NCBI RefSeq assembly: GCF_000003815.2
Contig: NC_049980.1
Span: 27,468,762-27,532,761 of the forward strand
Length of the DNA: 64,000 bases
Direction: 5' to 3'
Source of the DNA: Branchiostoma floridae
Lineage: Eukaryota; Chordata; Leptocardii; Amphioxiformes; Branchiostomatidae
The notes under the pieces are model-generated. The model worked only from the letters and a program-made list of their open reading frames with translations, did not search any database and was not told where the DNA came from. Numbering within the stretch: the first letter of the stretch is position 1; each line of letters begins with the position of its first letter. Made by a program: the position numbers and the translations under genes. Of the stretch, positions 1 through 12,700 are shown piece by piece.

Positions 1-3000
1 AGGGCGACCAGTGTGAGCGGTGCGCGATGGGGTACTTCGGGGACGCTGAGGAAGGTACGGCGGCGGACTGTAAGATGCTGGTGCCCTGCATGTGCCATCA
101 GCACGCGAACGACTGCGACGAGATGGGCAGATGCATAGTAAGAACTTTGTCTTCTCTTACATAGCAGCAGATTTTCAGAGAAAATATGAGGGCGTCCTTA
201 AAAAGTGTTATGGACAGTGTCCTAACTTTCTAGTTCTTCTATCTTGCTCCATTTGAGTGATGCTTTAGCTTAAGGAGAAGATGATGAAAAGGAAAGAAAT
301 TATAAAAGAACACCCAGTAAAACATTCTTGATTGTTATTTTTAGTACCATAGTTTGATATATGCATTCTACTGACTTTTTTTCTAGCGATTTAGTCTTTA
401 GTATAATTCTGTTTATTCATGGGTAGATGGTAACGTTAATTGTGATACATGCATGTTGTGTAGAAGTGAGCGCCTTCAGTAATATGTTGTGCAAATAGGT
501 GCTTTCCATAGTTACATATAATGTAAAGTTTATTTGCAAGTTAATGCCCGAAGGCTAATTGCAGGTACAAGGTTGAAGCATAGCAGACATGCATGTGACA
601 ATGTACAGTGATAAACATCATTATAAGAAGAGTCTACTCGAATCCTAGTGGTGGCTATTTCTAAACGGGTTGGGTTCGTCCAACTCTTGTTTGTTCGGTT
701 TTTAGGGCTGTCTCCACAACACAGAAGGCGACAAGTGCGAGCGGTGTAAGGACGGGTTCATGGGGGACGCCACGGAGGGCACGCCTGACGACTGTCGCCC
801 CTCAATCCCCTGCAAATGTAACGGGCACGCCAATGACTGCGACGCCAACGGGAAATGTATGGTGAGTGTTGTGTAATGGCAAAGTACAGGTAGCGGATTC
901 TGTGTGCTTGAAAAATACTTAAATTAGTTTGATGTGTGTGTTGTAGGGCAAACTACAGGTAGACGAATTTGTTTTAGTTAAATGCAGTTAGGCCATGTTG
1001 ATTTGATTATATGGATGACATCCTCCGGGAACTCCAAAACTGATGCGAGCGAGCGAATAAAAAAAAAGTTTGGCCAAAAAAAAAAGTTGCCTTCAGTATG
1101 AAATCAAAGTGGCCAGGAAGGTTGAACATAGGACTAAACACACACAGTATGGTATACCAACAGTTAGGTGTAGGGACCAGTACATCATACGGGTGCAAAA
1201 CATTTTTTTCTTCTTGGACCAATCCGAAAAAAAGACAGACCTGAAACAAACAACAGAGGAACAGGTTTCGCCAATTACAAAATGGACACACTATGTCAGC
1301 AGCCATTTGGGGTCTAACCGGGGGGCCAAGAAGACAACAAGAACGAAGTCAAGTAGAGTTCATAGTCAATTGCACCAAGTTTCTACAGTCAAAGGTACAG
1401 AGACAGTTAGCCTTTATTACATGGAGATGGGATTTCAAACTGCAGTGGGAGTCCAATAATCCACCAAACAGATTCCTTTGTAGCAAAATTGACCAATTAC
1501 CATTGTTTTGAGTATTGCCAGTTCTCAAATTTCCACAGACAATCAGGTCCAGGTCCATGTCCGGACCTGGAAATGATCCTCTGGACCTGAATTTTCTGTA
1601 CTGGTACCTCACAACAAACAACAATAGATTTTTTCTGTCCTTTTACATCTTATTCTTTGACTTTAGGTTTTCTGATACTTTATTTTCAAGCTGCGGAATA
1701 TTTGTGCTCATTTTACAGCTGCTTTGCACAGTTTATTGTGTGGTCGAAAACTTTTTTTTTTTTTTTGGGAAATGGCCGAAAATTGGTGCGAGCGCGGATG
1801 TCATCCATATAATCAAATCAACGTGGCCTTACTTGATTTTCAAAGAGGGAGGTATAGAAACCATACCAAAAACGGCATATTGTTTTATTCTCATCAGTGA
1901 CTGTGACTGGTTTACTGCATTCACTTCTACAAGTCAGACTGATCCTAGTGTTATACGTGTATTTGGCCTGTAGTATACACATGCATGTACCTAACGTAGG
2001 TATAGGTAGAAGCTATATTTCAATTCCAAAATAATACAAAAGTGACTCAAGTATCTGCTGCTATTGTTTCTCAGTGACAGCATCCGCTTTCTTTCGTCAG
2101 TCACTGACAAAAGATGACGATTGTTGTCCGAAACATTTGTTGTTGTTTTTGTTTCTATTTAAGATGTAACTTGCGTAACTTTTGTCTTTGTAACCTGGAT
2201 GACTTTATTTATTTATCATTATCGTTATCGTTATCAACCCACCAACAGAACTGCCTGCACAACACCCGAGGCGAGTTCTGTGAGCTGTGTCAGATCGGGT
2301 TCTACGGCGACCCGTCCAGCGGAGATGTGGACGCCTGTAAAGAATGTCCCTGTCCGCTCACGACCAGGGAAAACAGGTCGGACATGCTTCTTGTTTCTCT
2401 TAATTTCCTTCAAGTAAACTGTTACTCAAGATTTTGAACGACCTAACGAATTCGTGAAATACCCAACAAATGTTGAATTCACATATCACATCGCTATGCA
2501 AATCATAAGTACAGACAAAGACAACGCAATATAGAGAAAAGTGCCGTAACATTTTACACTTTGCAAATTCCGCGCTTCCAACATGCCAACCTTGAATTTT
2601 GAGAAGTGATTTTTTTAGAAGACTTGTGTGACGTGATTCGTCTTTCCGAGGAATTTGTTTTCAGTATCCTTCTCTGTTAACGTTACTATCCTAACATAGT
2701 TTATTTCAAAGACATTTATGTTACATTTTGCCCAAACTTGAAACAGAAAAGTGTTTATAAAAGATAAAAAAACTTGAACAAAGTGTTGATAACAGAAGAT
2801 GTTTTCATGCCACTTAACATTTTTCTCCCTCCAGGTTTGCCGAAACCTGTTTCCTTGACAGCGACAACAAGCCTACATGTAGAAATTGTAGAAGAGGACA
2901 TCAAGGCAGAGACTGCGGAAAGTAAGATACTAAGATCGATCATAGTGTGTGTCTGGAATAACAGGTCGAATTCAGCAGAAGCTAGTCTCTTTGCGAAGAG

Positions 3001-3813
3001 TTACGCGAGTAGATATCATCCTGTTAGAGACTGATTGGTGGAACAATTCAACGGGAAACATTGATAGGGCGAAGCGCTCTCTTGTCTTCTTAGTATTGAT
3101 AAATAGGGGCGATTAAATTCCCTTTGTCATTTGTATTCTGGAAGAACAGAATACCAGAACATTGCCTAGTGTTCTATCGATACTACGATTTGATTGTTTA
3201 CTCTCTGAAAATTTGCTAAGACTTGACCAAACTTGTATTTTTGTCGTGTGAGTGAAAGTTTTGTCGTTTGTGTGTTCCCCTCCCCAGATGTAAGCCCGGC
3301 TACATGGGGAACCCGTTCGTTATGAACGGCGGCTGTGTACGGAGACCGTCAGGTAGGGGTAGACGCAGACATATACGGTACGCTCTTGTTTACCGAAGGG
3401 TTAGCTTTTGTTTTCTACTTTTCTGCATAGCCAGTTATCGTAGTAGTTATACAGCGTCCTTGTCCTTGTAGATCCATCATCCATTCTTTTTTTGTCGTAT
3501 TAAGTGGAAGAAATGGATATTAAGTTAAAAATCACCACTACTGCGAGACAACTACTTTGATGAAACCCCATATCTAACTATTAAAAGGTTTATTTCTGTG
3601 CGCGAAAATGTAAAACGGTAATTCTTCTTATTTAATGATGAGGAGCAATTTTGTAGTATGTGTTTGACCATTTGATGTTTTTTTATACCAAATAGATAGT
3701 TGAATTTTTTTACACGTTAATATCTCTTTTTTATGTCTAATCAAAGAGTTCCTTGTTCTCTTTCAGGGGTTAGGTCGCAACCGAGAAGAATACCAGTCCG
3801 GATCATCCCGTGA
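1..3813 (+). CDS. Gene A: laminin-type EGF protein, 3' part (5' end outside window)
   Basis: This is the C-terminal part of a predicted secreted protein made of laminin-type EGF (LE) modules. Exons read by eye: 1-137, 706-861, 2249-2376, 2835-2921, 3288-3352 and 3767-3813, with the TGA at 3811-3813. All junctions are GT..AG and all phases join, giving about 205 codons. The first three exons show the LE pattern: NC-x-HNTEG, CE-x-C, GF-x-GDA, DC, then CNGHA and CD. The exons at 2835 and 3288 encode FAETC..CRNC..GRDCGKC..GYMGNP, like the final spaced LE module of laminins. The protein ends in a basic tail. The layout matches the end of gene B. There is no transmembrane segment, so secretion is inferred. 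The partner is unknown. Confidence 0.8.
987..1834. mobile_element. TTA-flanked inverted-repeat element in a gene A intron
   Basis: Inverted ends of about 34 bp sit at roughly 991-1024 and 1795-1827. The left end reads GGCCATGTTGATTTGATTAT and continues into ATGGATGACATC; the right end is its reverse complement with one visible mismatch. TTA flanks both ends, the target duplication size of PIF/Harbinger elements. The interior (about 0.8 kb) has only short open frames and no transposase I recognise, so this is probably a non-autonomous copy. Confidence 0.7.
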
Positions 3814-4614
3814 CCTATGACCTATTTTCCCATATTATGATATGATATGATATAATATGACATGATAGTTAGGCGGACCCTATGTTTGTCCTGACGCCAT
3901 ACAAATCAAACCTCCCCAAGTGCAAGGTGCAGTTTGGATATTACCTGTGTCAGAGACCACGTGTTTGATGCTGGACATCTTCAACAGATTGGAGTAACGT
4001 TAGACGTCATGTTTCCCACAATGCATTTCTGTACCACTGGCTGTTCGATACAGAGATCCAATATGGCCGCAAATGTCATTTGCTCAAGAAAACTTAACGA
4101 AAGTTGTTTACGAATGAGTGGTGAAGATTGCACAAATTGCTGACTTCAAAAATTGCACCAACCTTGCCTTGACCCCAGCTTGTGTTCACTAGAAAAATGT
4201 GAATTTCTAGAAAATCTTGAGAGTGAAGTCCCTTGACAATACTTTCACGCTACCCCAATAACAAGTATTGGAACACATCAGTATACCTCAAAATAACGTG
4301 GTGCTTCTTAGTGCACAATTCTAGAATCACATTAATAACATAAATGTATGCCTTCGATGTACATATACCTACTGTTATGTTACAGATGTAATGACAGAGG
4401 TCTGTAGAACACTTGGTGCTGTGTATATACATGTAAGACATTTACTCCCAGATTTTTTTTTTCTTTACGAAATTGCGTCTTATGTATTGTACTTGGTTTC
4501 GAAACATGTCTTACGAACGAAATGTATGTAACGTTTGTGGAACAGAAACCTGTTCATCTAGCCTGTAATGTTTCAAGTGTCCTTTATGTATTGTAGACAT
4601 GTTGTCGCATTTAC

Positions 4615-4620
4615 AATAAA
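4615..4620 (+). promoter_or_regulatory. Candidate poly(A) signal of gene A
   Basis: An AATAAA lies about 0.8 kb after the gene A stop codon. It would give a long but plausible 3' UTR. A second AATAAA at 5271-5276 is followed directly by an ATTC microsatellite and looks like the tail of a retroelement. Confidence 0.35.
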
Positions 4621-5280
4621 TTATAGTAAGCTACAATCATGAATTGCAACATTTTTTTGTATAGATTCTGTGTCATATAAAGGATTCATCTGCCAAAGTG
4701 TGCTCTGTCAATATGCACAACTCACATATAAATCTAGTTGTCGGGATAGTTAGCACTCGGAACATGAAATTGTGCTTATGATATTTTCCTCTTATAGTAT
4801 TTTGCTGTCACCGATTAAGCATGATTCTAATACAGACAGGGAAATGTATTTTAATGAATCGAAAAGATTAAAGATTAAAACTATACAGACCTGCTAGTAA
4901 TATACTCTGACTTGTCTTTCATTCAAAATTGTAATCCCAACAATTACAGAGAATAGAACTTCGTCTGTAACGCAGTATCAACTTTTGAAGTAGACCGTCA
5001 TATACGAGCTATTTTTTTTTTTGCAATTTAGCCGTGTGTGTATTATACTGAAAAATTTACATTCCTCATACAATTAGACAAACCATGTATTCTAAACTCC
5101 ACCTGCAACTAAAATTACAATTGTTTTAAGAAGCGAGAAGAAGTTGAACCTGTGCATACTCGTATACTTTAAACTTTGTAGTATTAGTCATGTATCACAC
5201 CCTACACAATTTGTACTTCACTACTATTCACCTTGACCTGTACTAAGCTTGTCAAAAAGCAAAAACGTACAATAAAGGTC

Positions 5281-5303
5281 TTCATTCATTCATTCATTCA
5301 TTT
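5281..5303. repeat. (ATTC)n microsatellite
   Basis: About five ATTC units follow AATAAAGGTC directly. This is a common form for the 3' end of LINE or SINE copies. Confidence 0.7.
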
Positions 5304-7626
5304 AAAACGCATGGCATGGCCTCTTGCAGGGAGTTTGGAATCTCGTGAACAGTGTTGCCGACATTCCTGCGGATCTGCGGTCTAACACACGGGCTCGTTA
5401 GCCGCGGGTTTCGTGGTGATGGATAATCTTTACAGGCTGCTGAGCCGTCACAGGCAAGGCAGCTTTCAGTGCGTCTGTGAACAGTTAGGCAGAGGAAAGC
5501 TATGTTTCACGTCGCTTATTTTTCTTTATAACAACAAAAATGACATACAGTACACAGTGGTGCCGCACTGATGCGGACTGGCTAATATCAACGGCACCAC
5601 TGGACAAAACATGATACATGACATGTTACAGAAAACATGTAAACGGCAACGTCTTATTTTATTGTAAGCACCGGGAAAATTCCAACTACACATCTTCACA
5701 AAACTGAAGTACTGTCGTATTGTGCGTCCTTAAAAGACAAAGATGTCTTTACAAGGAGTCACTGACGGAGTTCTGTATGGCTATACCCACAACAGACGGG
5801 CCATCATACTGTGTGCATCAAAATGTTACGTCATTCATGTGGCTCAAAGTTGTAGTTTATGTTCACTGACATATTAGATAGTAAGGAGTTGACGGAGAGG
5901 ATAATTCACAATGCTGTCGACTACTTACTTCGGGATTGGGTTTACAAGACGAAACGCTGTATCGTGGAGGAAGTAGTTTTTCTGCTATCGGCTTGGTCTT
6001 GACTCATGATAACGGTATGACATGATTTAGCTAACACCAGAAGGAGAGTTTTTCCAGCTGCGTCGGGGAAAGTGGCGGAGGAAAGGAAGACATCTGCCGT
6101 GCCGAATCCGCCTCAACGACCTTGAAACAGCCCTTAATTGTTCCGATTTCACCGCGGTTATTGATTAAGACAGTTGCGATTGAGTTGTGATGATACAGGT
6201 CAATCAACATGCCTACATTTGCTTATGTCTAAAAAGCAATTGTGGTAATAAGAGTCTGTTGTTGTTAACTTTTGTAAGTGCGCTTAATTGAGAAATGTGT
6301 TGCCGGGGTCAAGAGAATTCCGCTGTTATGTTTACCTACGCCAGAATGGCAGAAGGTTATATTTTGAGCGTGTCGCCTGTCGGTCTGTCTGTCTGTCTTT
6401 TAACAGCACAACTCGAGAAGACTGGGATGGATCCCGATGATATTTGGTAGGTGGGTAGCGGTCAGGAAAGCAAAGGTCAAGTTCGATAATGGGCCCCCTA
6501 GCTGCTTGCTTAGGTACTGCGAAACTTCCATTTCTTTATACTTTTTGTTTCTTCTGTTAAATGCAAGTACAAATGCTGAATACGAAACAACTCAGCAACC
6601 TCCCATGTCAACACCACGAAGTTGTTTTGATGGGCCCTCGAGGTGTTGACCGTTATCGTCTTTCAAGGCCACCAATTAGGCAGCATGTCAAAGATAGAGA
6701 ATAGTACATACTTGTGTGTTTGGTTAGGTGACTTTGGCACCGTTGCCTTGATAGTATGTCAATAACAGGAAATGATTTCATTGCCAGCGAGACACACAGG
6801 AATGGACGGAGTTCCGTATGCAAAAACATGTTGGCATTTTATCATTTAAGAACACAAAATGCCTGTGTGTCCTTCTACATTGTGTATATCTTCAGAGGGG
6901 AGCATTCGCTATGCCTGTACACATCTCCCTTTGCCTCACAGTTAGGGACACGCGCTTTTCACTTTGTTTCCTGTTCCTGAATCCACGGCTGCTGCTCTTT
7001 TTCATCATCTAAATTGATACTAATGCTGGTAATCAAAAACTTGCCCTTGGCGTTACTTTTTTTACAGGATGTTTCTTTCTTTGACTTTGGCTACCAACGC
7101 CATGTTTACCTCAGTTCAACTTTTTTTGGCAAACAGATGCCAAGACCAGCTGTAAAATGTCACACTGATCAGGCCCTGGAATGTGCTGCTTTAATGCGAC
7201 CATGTTCATGATACATGGTATTAGTTATGACTCTATCTGATGGTTTTTGTGTTAATGTCCTTGAGTTCCTTACGTTGAAGATAATGAAGATTTGCTCGAG
7301 TCTTCGTTACCCGCTTATGACAGATATATCGGTCCCCTTGAAGTACGGTAAGGCTGTAATGCCTCAAGATCGCTTGTCACAAATATCCACATAGCTAAAA
7401 CATCTCGTTGAGTCCCATCGGAAATACCAGAATGTCGCGTTAGTACAAGGTGCCCCGGTGAAAGGGAATGCCAAACCTTCCATCTCCGACCGCCACAAAC
7501 GCTGCAAGCGCCGAAAACACACCGCGAACGTCAACAACCAGAAGGCTCCCCGCAGTTTGAAAACCTTGTATTGTACCCATCCCCGCCGGCCGGTCTTCTG
7601 GAAGCGGTGAGGAATTTTTTTCCACA

Positions 7627-9720
7627 ATGTTCCTGAGGATATTTCTCCTTCTGGTCCCGTTTTCGGGGCGGGGACGGGCGCAGGATGTCCCCGGGCAGGA
7701 GGTGTACTTCCCCGGCCGTCCGTGCCACGAGTTCCTGTGCGCTAACGAGGTGTGTGTGTCCAGGAGAGTCGTGTGTAACGGCGTCTCGGAGTGTGGAGAC
7801 AACTCGGACGAGCTCAACTGTCACGGTGAGTAGAAGTCTCATCTCTTAAATTAATGCATAATCTCCATGCAGATCCTACTATGGCATAAGATAATGCTCA
7901 AACTGGCCAAGCAGTGTAGTCAGCCAAGAGGTATATATTTGCCCCGGTAGCCAAACACACTCCAAGGCCGGCTTTACTCGACTCACTCCTCTGGCAGCTT
8001 TCGATACTATCTTATTTTACCGTAGCATCTGCTTGGAGATTATCAATGCATGCTGGGAATGATCTTATCTGTCCGTAACGTCTTCTAATGGGAGAAATTT
8101 GTCCACTTCTGTTTCTTTTCCATTTCGCGGTCTAGACTTAAATGTGATCTTAAGTCTTCACTCGGCGCGTCTCGACATCTTAATCCGAAGCAGACCTTAG
8201 CTGGAGTCCATAGCTGCCGACATTTGCAAAGTACTCTAACACAACACATGTCAGTAGCTGTCAGAGTGGACCTTTAAGTTGGCTAAACCGCAATGAAACG
8301 GATTTGACATTAACCAAATCATCGTTACAACAACACCAGAAATAATTGCATTCAACTTCATCATATTCGTAGCTGAATTGCATATAAAAGTATGTAAGAC
8401 GAGGATAACAAAGCTTAAGGATGTTTACAACATCATTTGATCAATTATCACCTCTACAAACTACGATCTAAAGTCCACTACAGAAATAGCTGCCTTATCT
8501 TAATTAAGAATCCCCGGAGCAAATTCTGGCACCAAAAATACGACAAAGTGGAATGAGACGAGACTAAAATAACAGCCAACCGAAATCTACTACTTCATTA
8601 AGATACCGCCCACTCTACCTGAAAGTCCACAGCTGCAATACACAGTCTTCCCTCCATATGCCCATGTCTAGTTACAACCGTGTGTACTAAGGTTACATGT
8701 ATCTCACATAGGGAATGAATGCTATTTTCAGACGTTTTAACGCTTTTTAAGTGATTGCTCTAGCATATCTGGAACAGTAACTTTTCCTTCCTAAACCATG
8801 GCATACAACTTAAGGTATTACTCATGTTAGAAGGAACTTTATCATTTTGTGTTGTTTAGGTACACCTGGCAACGGGAACACCCAGACCTGTAGGTACTCA
8901 GCACTTCGGACGTTTCTATTTTTTATGATGCATTAATCTGGGAGGTTGTGTGACTCAATTTTGAAACAGTGATGCATCAATGGTCAACTTGTTCTTGTCC
9001 ACAATCAACCTCTGTTGTCAGTAGTTGTAACCGCAGGCAAGGTAGAAATTACGGAGTTCGGATTGGGCGTGCACCGCCGGCGTTTTTTTTCTTTTCCCTA
9101 CATGTACTTATGAAAGGTATATTTCTAACGAGACTTTGAGACTTAATTTCTGTTATACTGAAACTGAAGTAGACAAATGTTATGAGGTAATAGTAATAAA
9201 AAGTAAGCTATTCGTCAGATATAAAATGAAACTAGCATATAATATTGATGATGAAAGTAACCAATAACCCGATGCAGTTTAAATCAATTCTGTAAACGTT
9301 TAATTTCAGACAAGTACAACTGTGTTATAGTCTTTAGCTACAACCCATTCGATCTCCGCAGCCTCTCGCTGTGCGGCGCACCAGTTCCTGTGCAGGGACA
9401 TGACGCAGTGCCTGTACCAGGGCTACAGGTGTGACGGGGAGGCCGACTGTAGGGACGGGTCAGACGAGGTCAACTGTCAGATTGGTGAGAGCCGACCCTT
9501 AGAAATGTGCGTGTTTGTGGTCTGTATGTATGTATGTATGTATGTGTTGGTGTGTCTGTTTTGCATATGTACAATCTCTCTCCCTGTCTCTGTTTCTCTA
9601 TCTGTCCGCATGTTTGTCCATTTGTTTGTCTGTCCGTCCTTCTGTCTCCCTCTGTCTCTCTGTATTTTTTTCTGTGTCTGTCTGTCTCTTTCTCTCTCTC
9701 TTCCCCCTGTGTATGTGAGT

Positions 9721-9761
<41 letters not shown>

Positions 9762-12700
9762 TGTGTGTGTGGGTGGGTGTGTGTGTGTGTGCGAGCGAGC
9801 GAGCGAGAGAGAGAGAGAGAGAGAGGGGGAGAGAGAGAGCGCGCGCGCGCGAGAGAGAGCGTTTGTGTATGTGTGTGTGTGTGTGTGTGTATGTGCTAGA
9901 AATAAACGAACCAAATTTCCGTTACTCTTGCAGGTCCCACAGGTTGCCTTCAGAACCAGCTGCGGTGCGGGAGCGGCGCATGCGTACCAGTGTCGTACCG
10001 CTGCGACAACATAGCGGACTGTGATGACGGTACCGACGAGTCCGGATGCTGTGAGTTTGGTGTTATGTTTCGTTTGGCTTGCAAATGCACGTTGTGGTCA
10101 ATTATTGGCGTTTTTTTTCAAAAATACATGTATGTTCATGTATAAAGCCGTCGGAAGTCAGAAACACGTATTTACTAACCGTTTGGTAACAAAGCTCAAC
10201 CTTCTGCCCACATCATCACGAGCAACACGTTCGCGGTAGACCGAATTAAAGGAGCCTTGTGGAAACCGATGAAAATCACTATCAAATGCTCTAAAGCATT
10301 CCCTGAAAACTCAGAAACTGCAGGTTTTAGATATATATTTTCTCTCCTTCCAGATCGCCCCGTCAACCCCCCTGAGCCGACCAGGGCCCCAGCCCCAGCT
10401 CCGACCCCAGGTACGACGGAAGGGCGCTGTAACGGTCACTCCAACACTGTCGACCAAAGGAACGGACACTGTTTGGTAAATCGAACTTTTATCTCTCCAC
10501 CGGCTTCTTTCATTTACATTCTTTCTGGAACCTCTAAATATTTCTATAGATTCATCAGCACTTCAGTCATGTATTATAGATGTGTACATTTGTAATATTT
10601 TTTTTAACGATTCCCTCATGACCTCAATAAAAAAACGGTTAACAGGCAAAGAAACAAACGAACAAACAAACAGATGAACATACAAACAGACAAACAAACT
10701 TCTCTTTTCAAATCACGACTTTTCTCCTGTCTTTTTGCCGTCTTAAGAATTCTCTTTGTTGTCAAAGATGTAGTGTTGTCGTGGCTAGGATCAGCTTCAT
10801 GTAATTACAGCTCAAATGTAACTTATTTCGGAGCAATTCTACAAGTTTCTATTCTTGATTGCTAAAACAATTTGGCTGTTCGCTGTCGCCCCCAGAACTG
10901 CCAGCACCACACGATGGGACAGCGGTGCGAGACCTGTATCCCAGGGTACACCGGTGACGCGACCCTGGGCACGCCGCACGCCTGCACGCCGGTCATCCAC
11001 GTCTGTCACTGCCACGGACACTCCGGACAATGCGACACCTCCGGGAACTGTCTGGTACGGACAACATGGTTAACTGTCGTCTATGACATTCTTCACGCTG
11101 GTAACATTAATCACTGTCCCAAAGGCAAGGTCAACAGTAGATATATTTATGCCGTACGAAAGGCCCAACTTATCGTTACGCCAATGTTTATTCCATTGAT
11201 GTAACGTTGGTGTTATGGCACAAAGAATTAGAAAAAAAAACGACTCTAGTCTAGACCTTCATTACATGTTACTTGCAACATCAATTACACATCAGTCATA
11301 CTTCAGTATTGTCCATTCATACTCTTGAAGTAAAACAGGAATGCCATAAATAACTCCAATCCAATTTCGACCAATCCAGAACTGCCAGCACAACACCGCC
11401 GGTTCCCGGTGCGAGCGGTGCGCGGAGGGATATTACGGTGATCCGAGGTACGGTAACCCAGACGACTGCAGGCCCCTCAGTCAGGGTCAGGGGCCAACAG
11501 GACAAGGTCAAACATCGCCGGGTCAGCAAGTTCAAGGTCAAACGGATCAAAACCAACCTGACCAAGGTCAAACAGGACAAAATCAGCCCGGTCAAACAAG
11601 TCAAGGTCAAGCAGGTCAAGGTCAGACAGGTGCAGGTCAACAGGAGGAGCTGCCGTACATAGTTGGAGAGCAGTGCAGATGCTACAACCACGCCACGAGA
11701 TGTGACCCGACAAGTTTCAAATGCTTGGTAGGTGATTGCATAACAACAGTTCTTTTAGCCTCCTTCACCGGCGTCTCTGGGGCCTTCGCGTAAGTATTTT
11801 GGGAGTGGGATGGATTTGCGATTTTTAGCCGGGAGTGGGGTCCCGTACACGCTTCCCGGTATATATTTATTTCTTTGGTGTTACTGAATAAACCATCCTT
11901 TGACTTTGTTCAACAAGTATGACGTGCAGTGACTTGTTGTACAGTAGTTGACGATACTAGTAATGATAACATTCACGATTTAACTTGATGTTTCATTTTA
12001 CTCGTACCCTAGAATTGGTTAACTTACCTTCCTCATCGATTCCACAGGACTGCCAGCACAACACGGAGGGTTTCTACTGCCACCGGTGCCAGCCCGGGTT
12101 CCGGGGGAACGCTCTGTACGGCACCCCGCACGACTGCCAGAGGGTCCCGCTGTACTCGGAAGGAGCGTCCCCAGGCACCACCCCTGCTCCGGCCACCACC
12201 CCAGCCCCCACCGTCCGCCCGCACTGCTACTGTCACGGGCACAGCGACAAGTGCGACGAGTCGGGACGCTGTTTGGTAAGATGTCACGATATTCTAAACT
12301 TAGTCAATACATAATGAAGGCTAACTTTTACCTACTACCTTGGTAAGATTGGTAAATTTTATGAGGCTAACATCACATTTCCACAAAGGGACCCAGCCGG
12401 GTAGTCTGGGGGAACGAAAGGTACGATATAAAAGACAATAACTTTTTGAAACACGGACCAAAAATAATTCAAAAGCATGCTTTGTGCATATCATTGGCAT
12501 AAACTTTATTTTTTCGTTTCTACAAACAGCTCGGCCGGGCCAAGGGTAGGAAATGTAACGTAGACCTACACTAGCGCTGAAACAACAACGACAAGAGACA
12601 ACGTCATCGGTTGCCCTTTCTTTTTACTTAACATCACCCCGGGAGACATATAAAAACATGTGTATCTTTCAGAGTTTGTAATCAGCAGATCTCCCTGCCT

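Larger units (their letters stand above)
3814..7626. other. Intergenic region between genes A and B
   Basis: I see no convincing coding exon here. It holds the gene A 3' UTR, an AT-rich (ATGAT)n-like tract at about 3833-3867, and an AATAAA followed by (ATTC)n at 5271-5303 that resembles the 3' tail of a non-LTR retroelement. The short open frames lack splice context and family motifs. Confidence 0.6.

Noticed and set aside
1070-1973. Several open frames of 70-150 codons in a gene A intron
   Set aside because: They lie in or across a TTA-flanked non-autonomous element and show no protein motif.
9477-9914. Overlapping open frames on both strands (Cys/Val, His/Thr, Ser/Leu runs)
   Set aside because: Translated microsatellite inside an intron.
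11317-11713. Minus-strand open frames rich in Leu/Asp opposite the gene B Gly-Gln exon
   Set aside because: Complement of a coding repeat; the plus frame carries the LE cysteines and splice sites.
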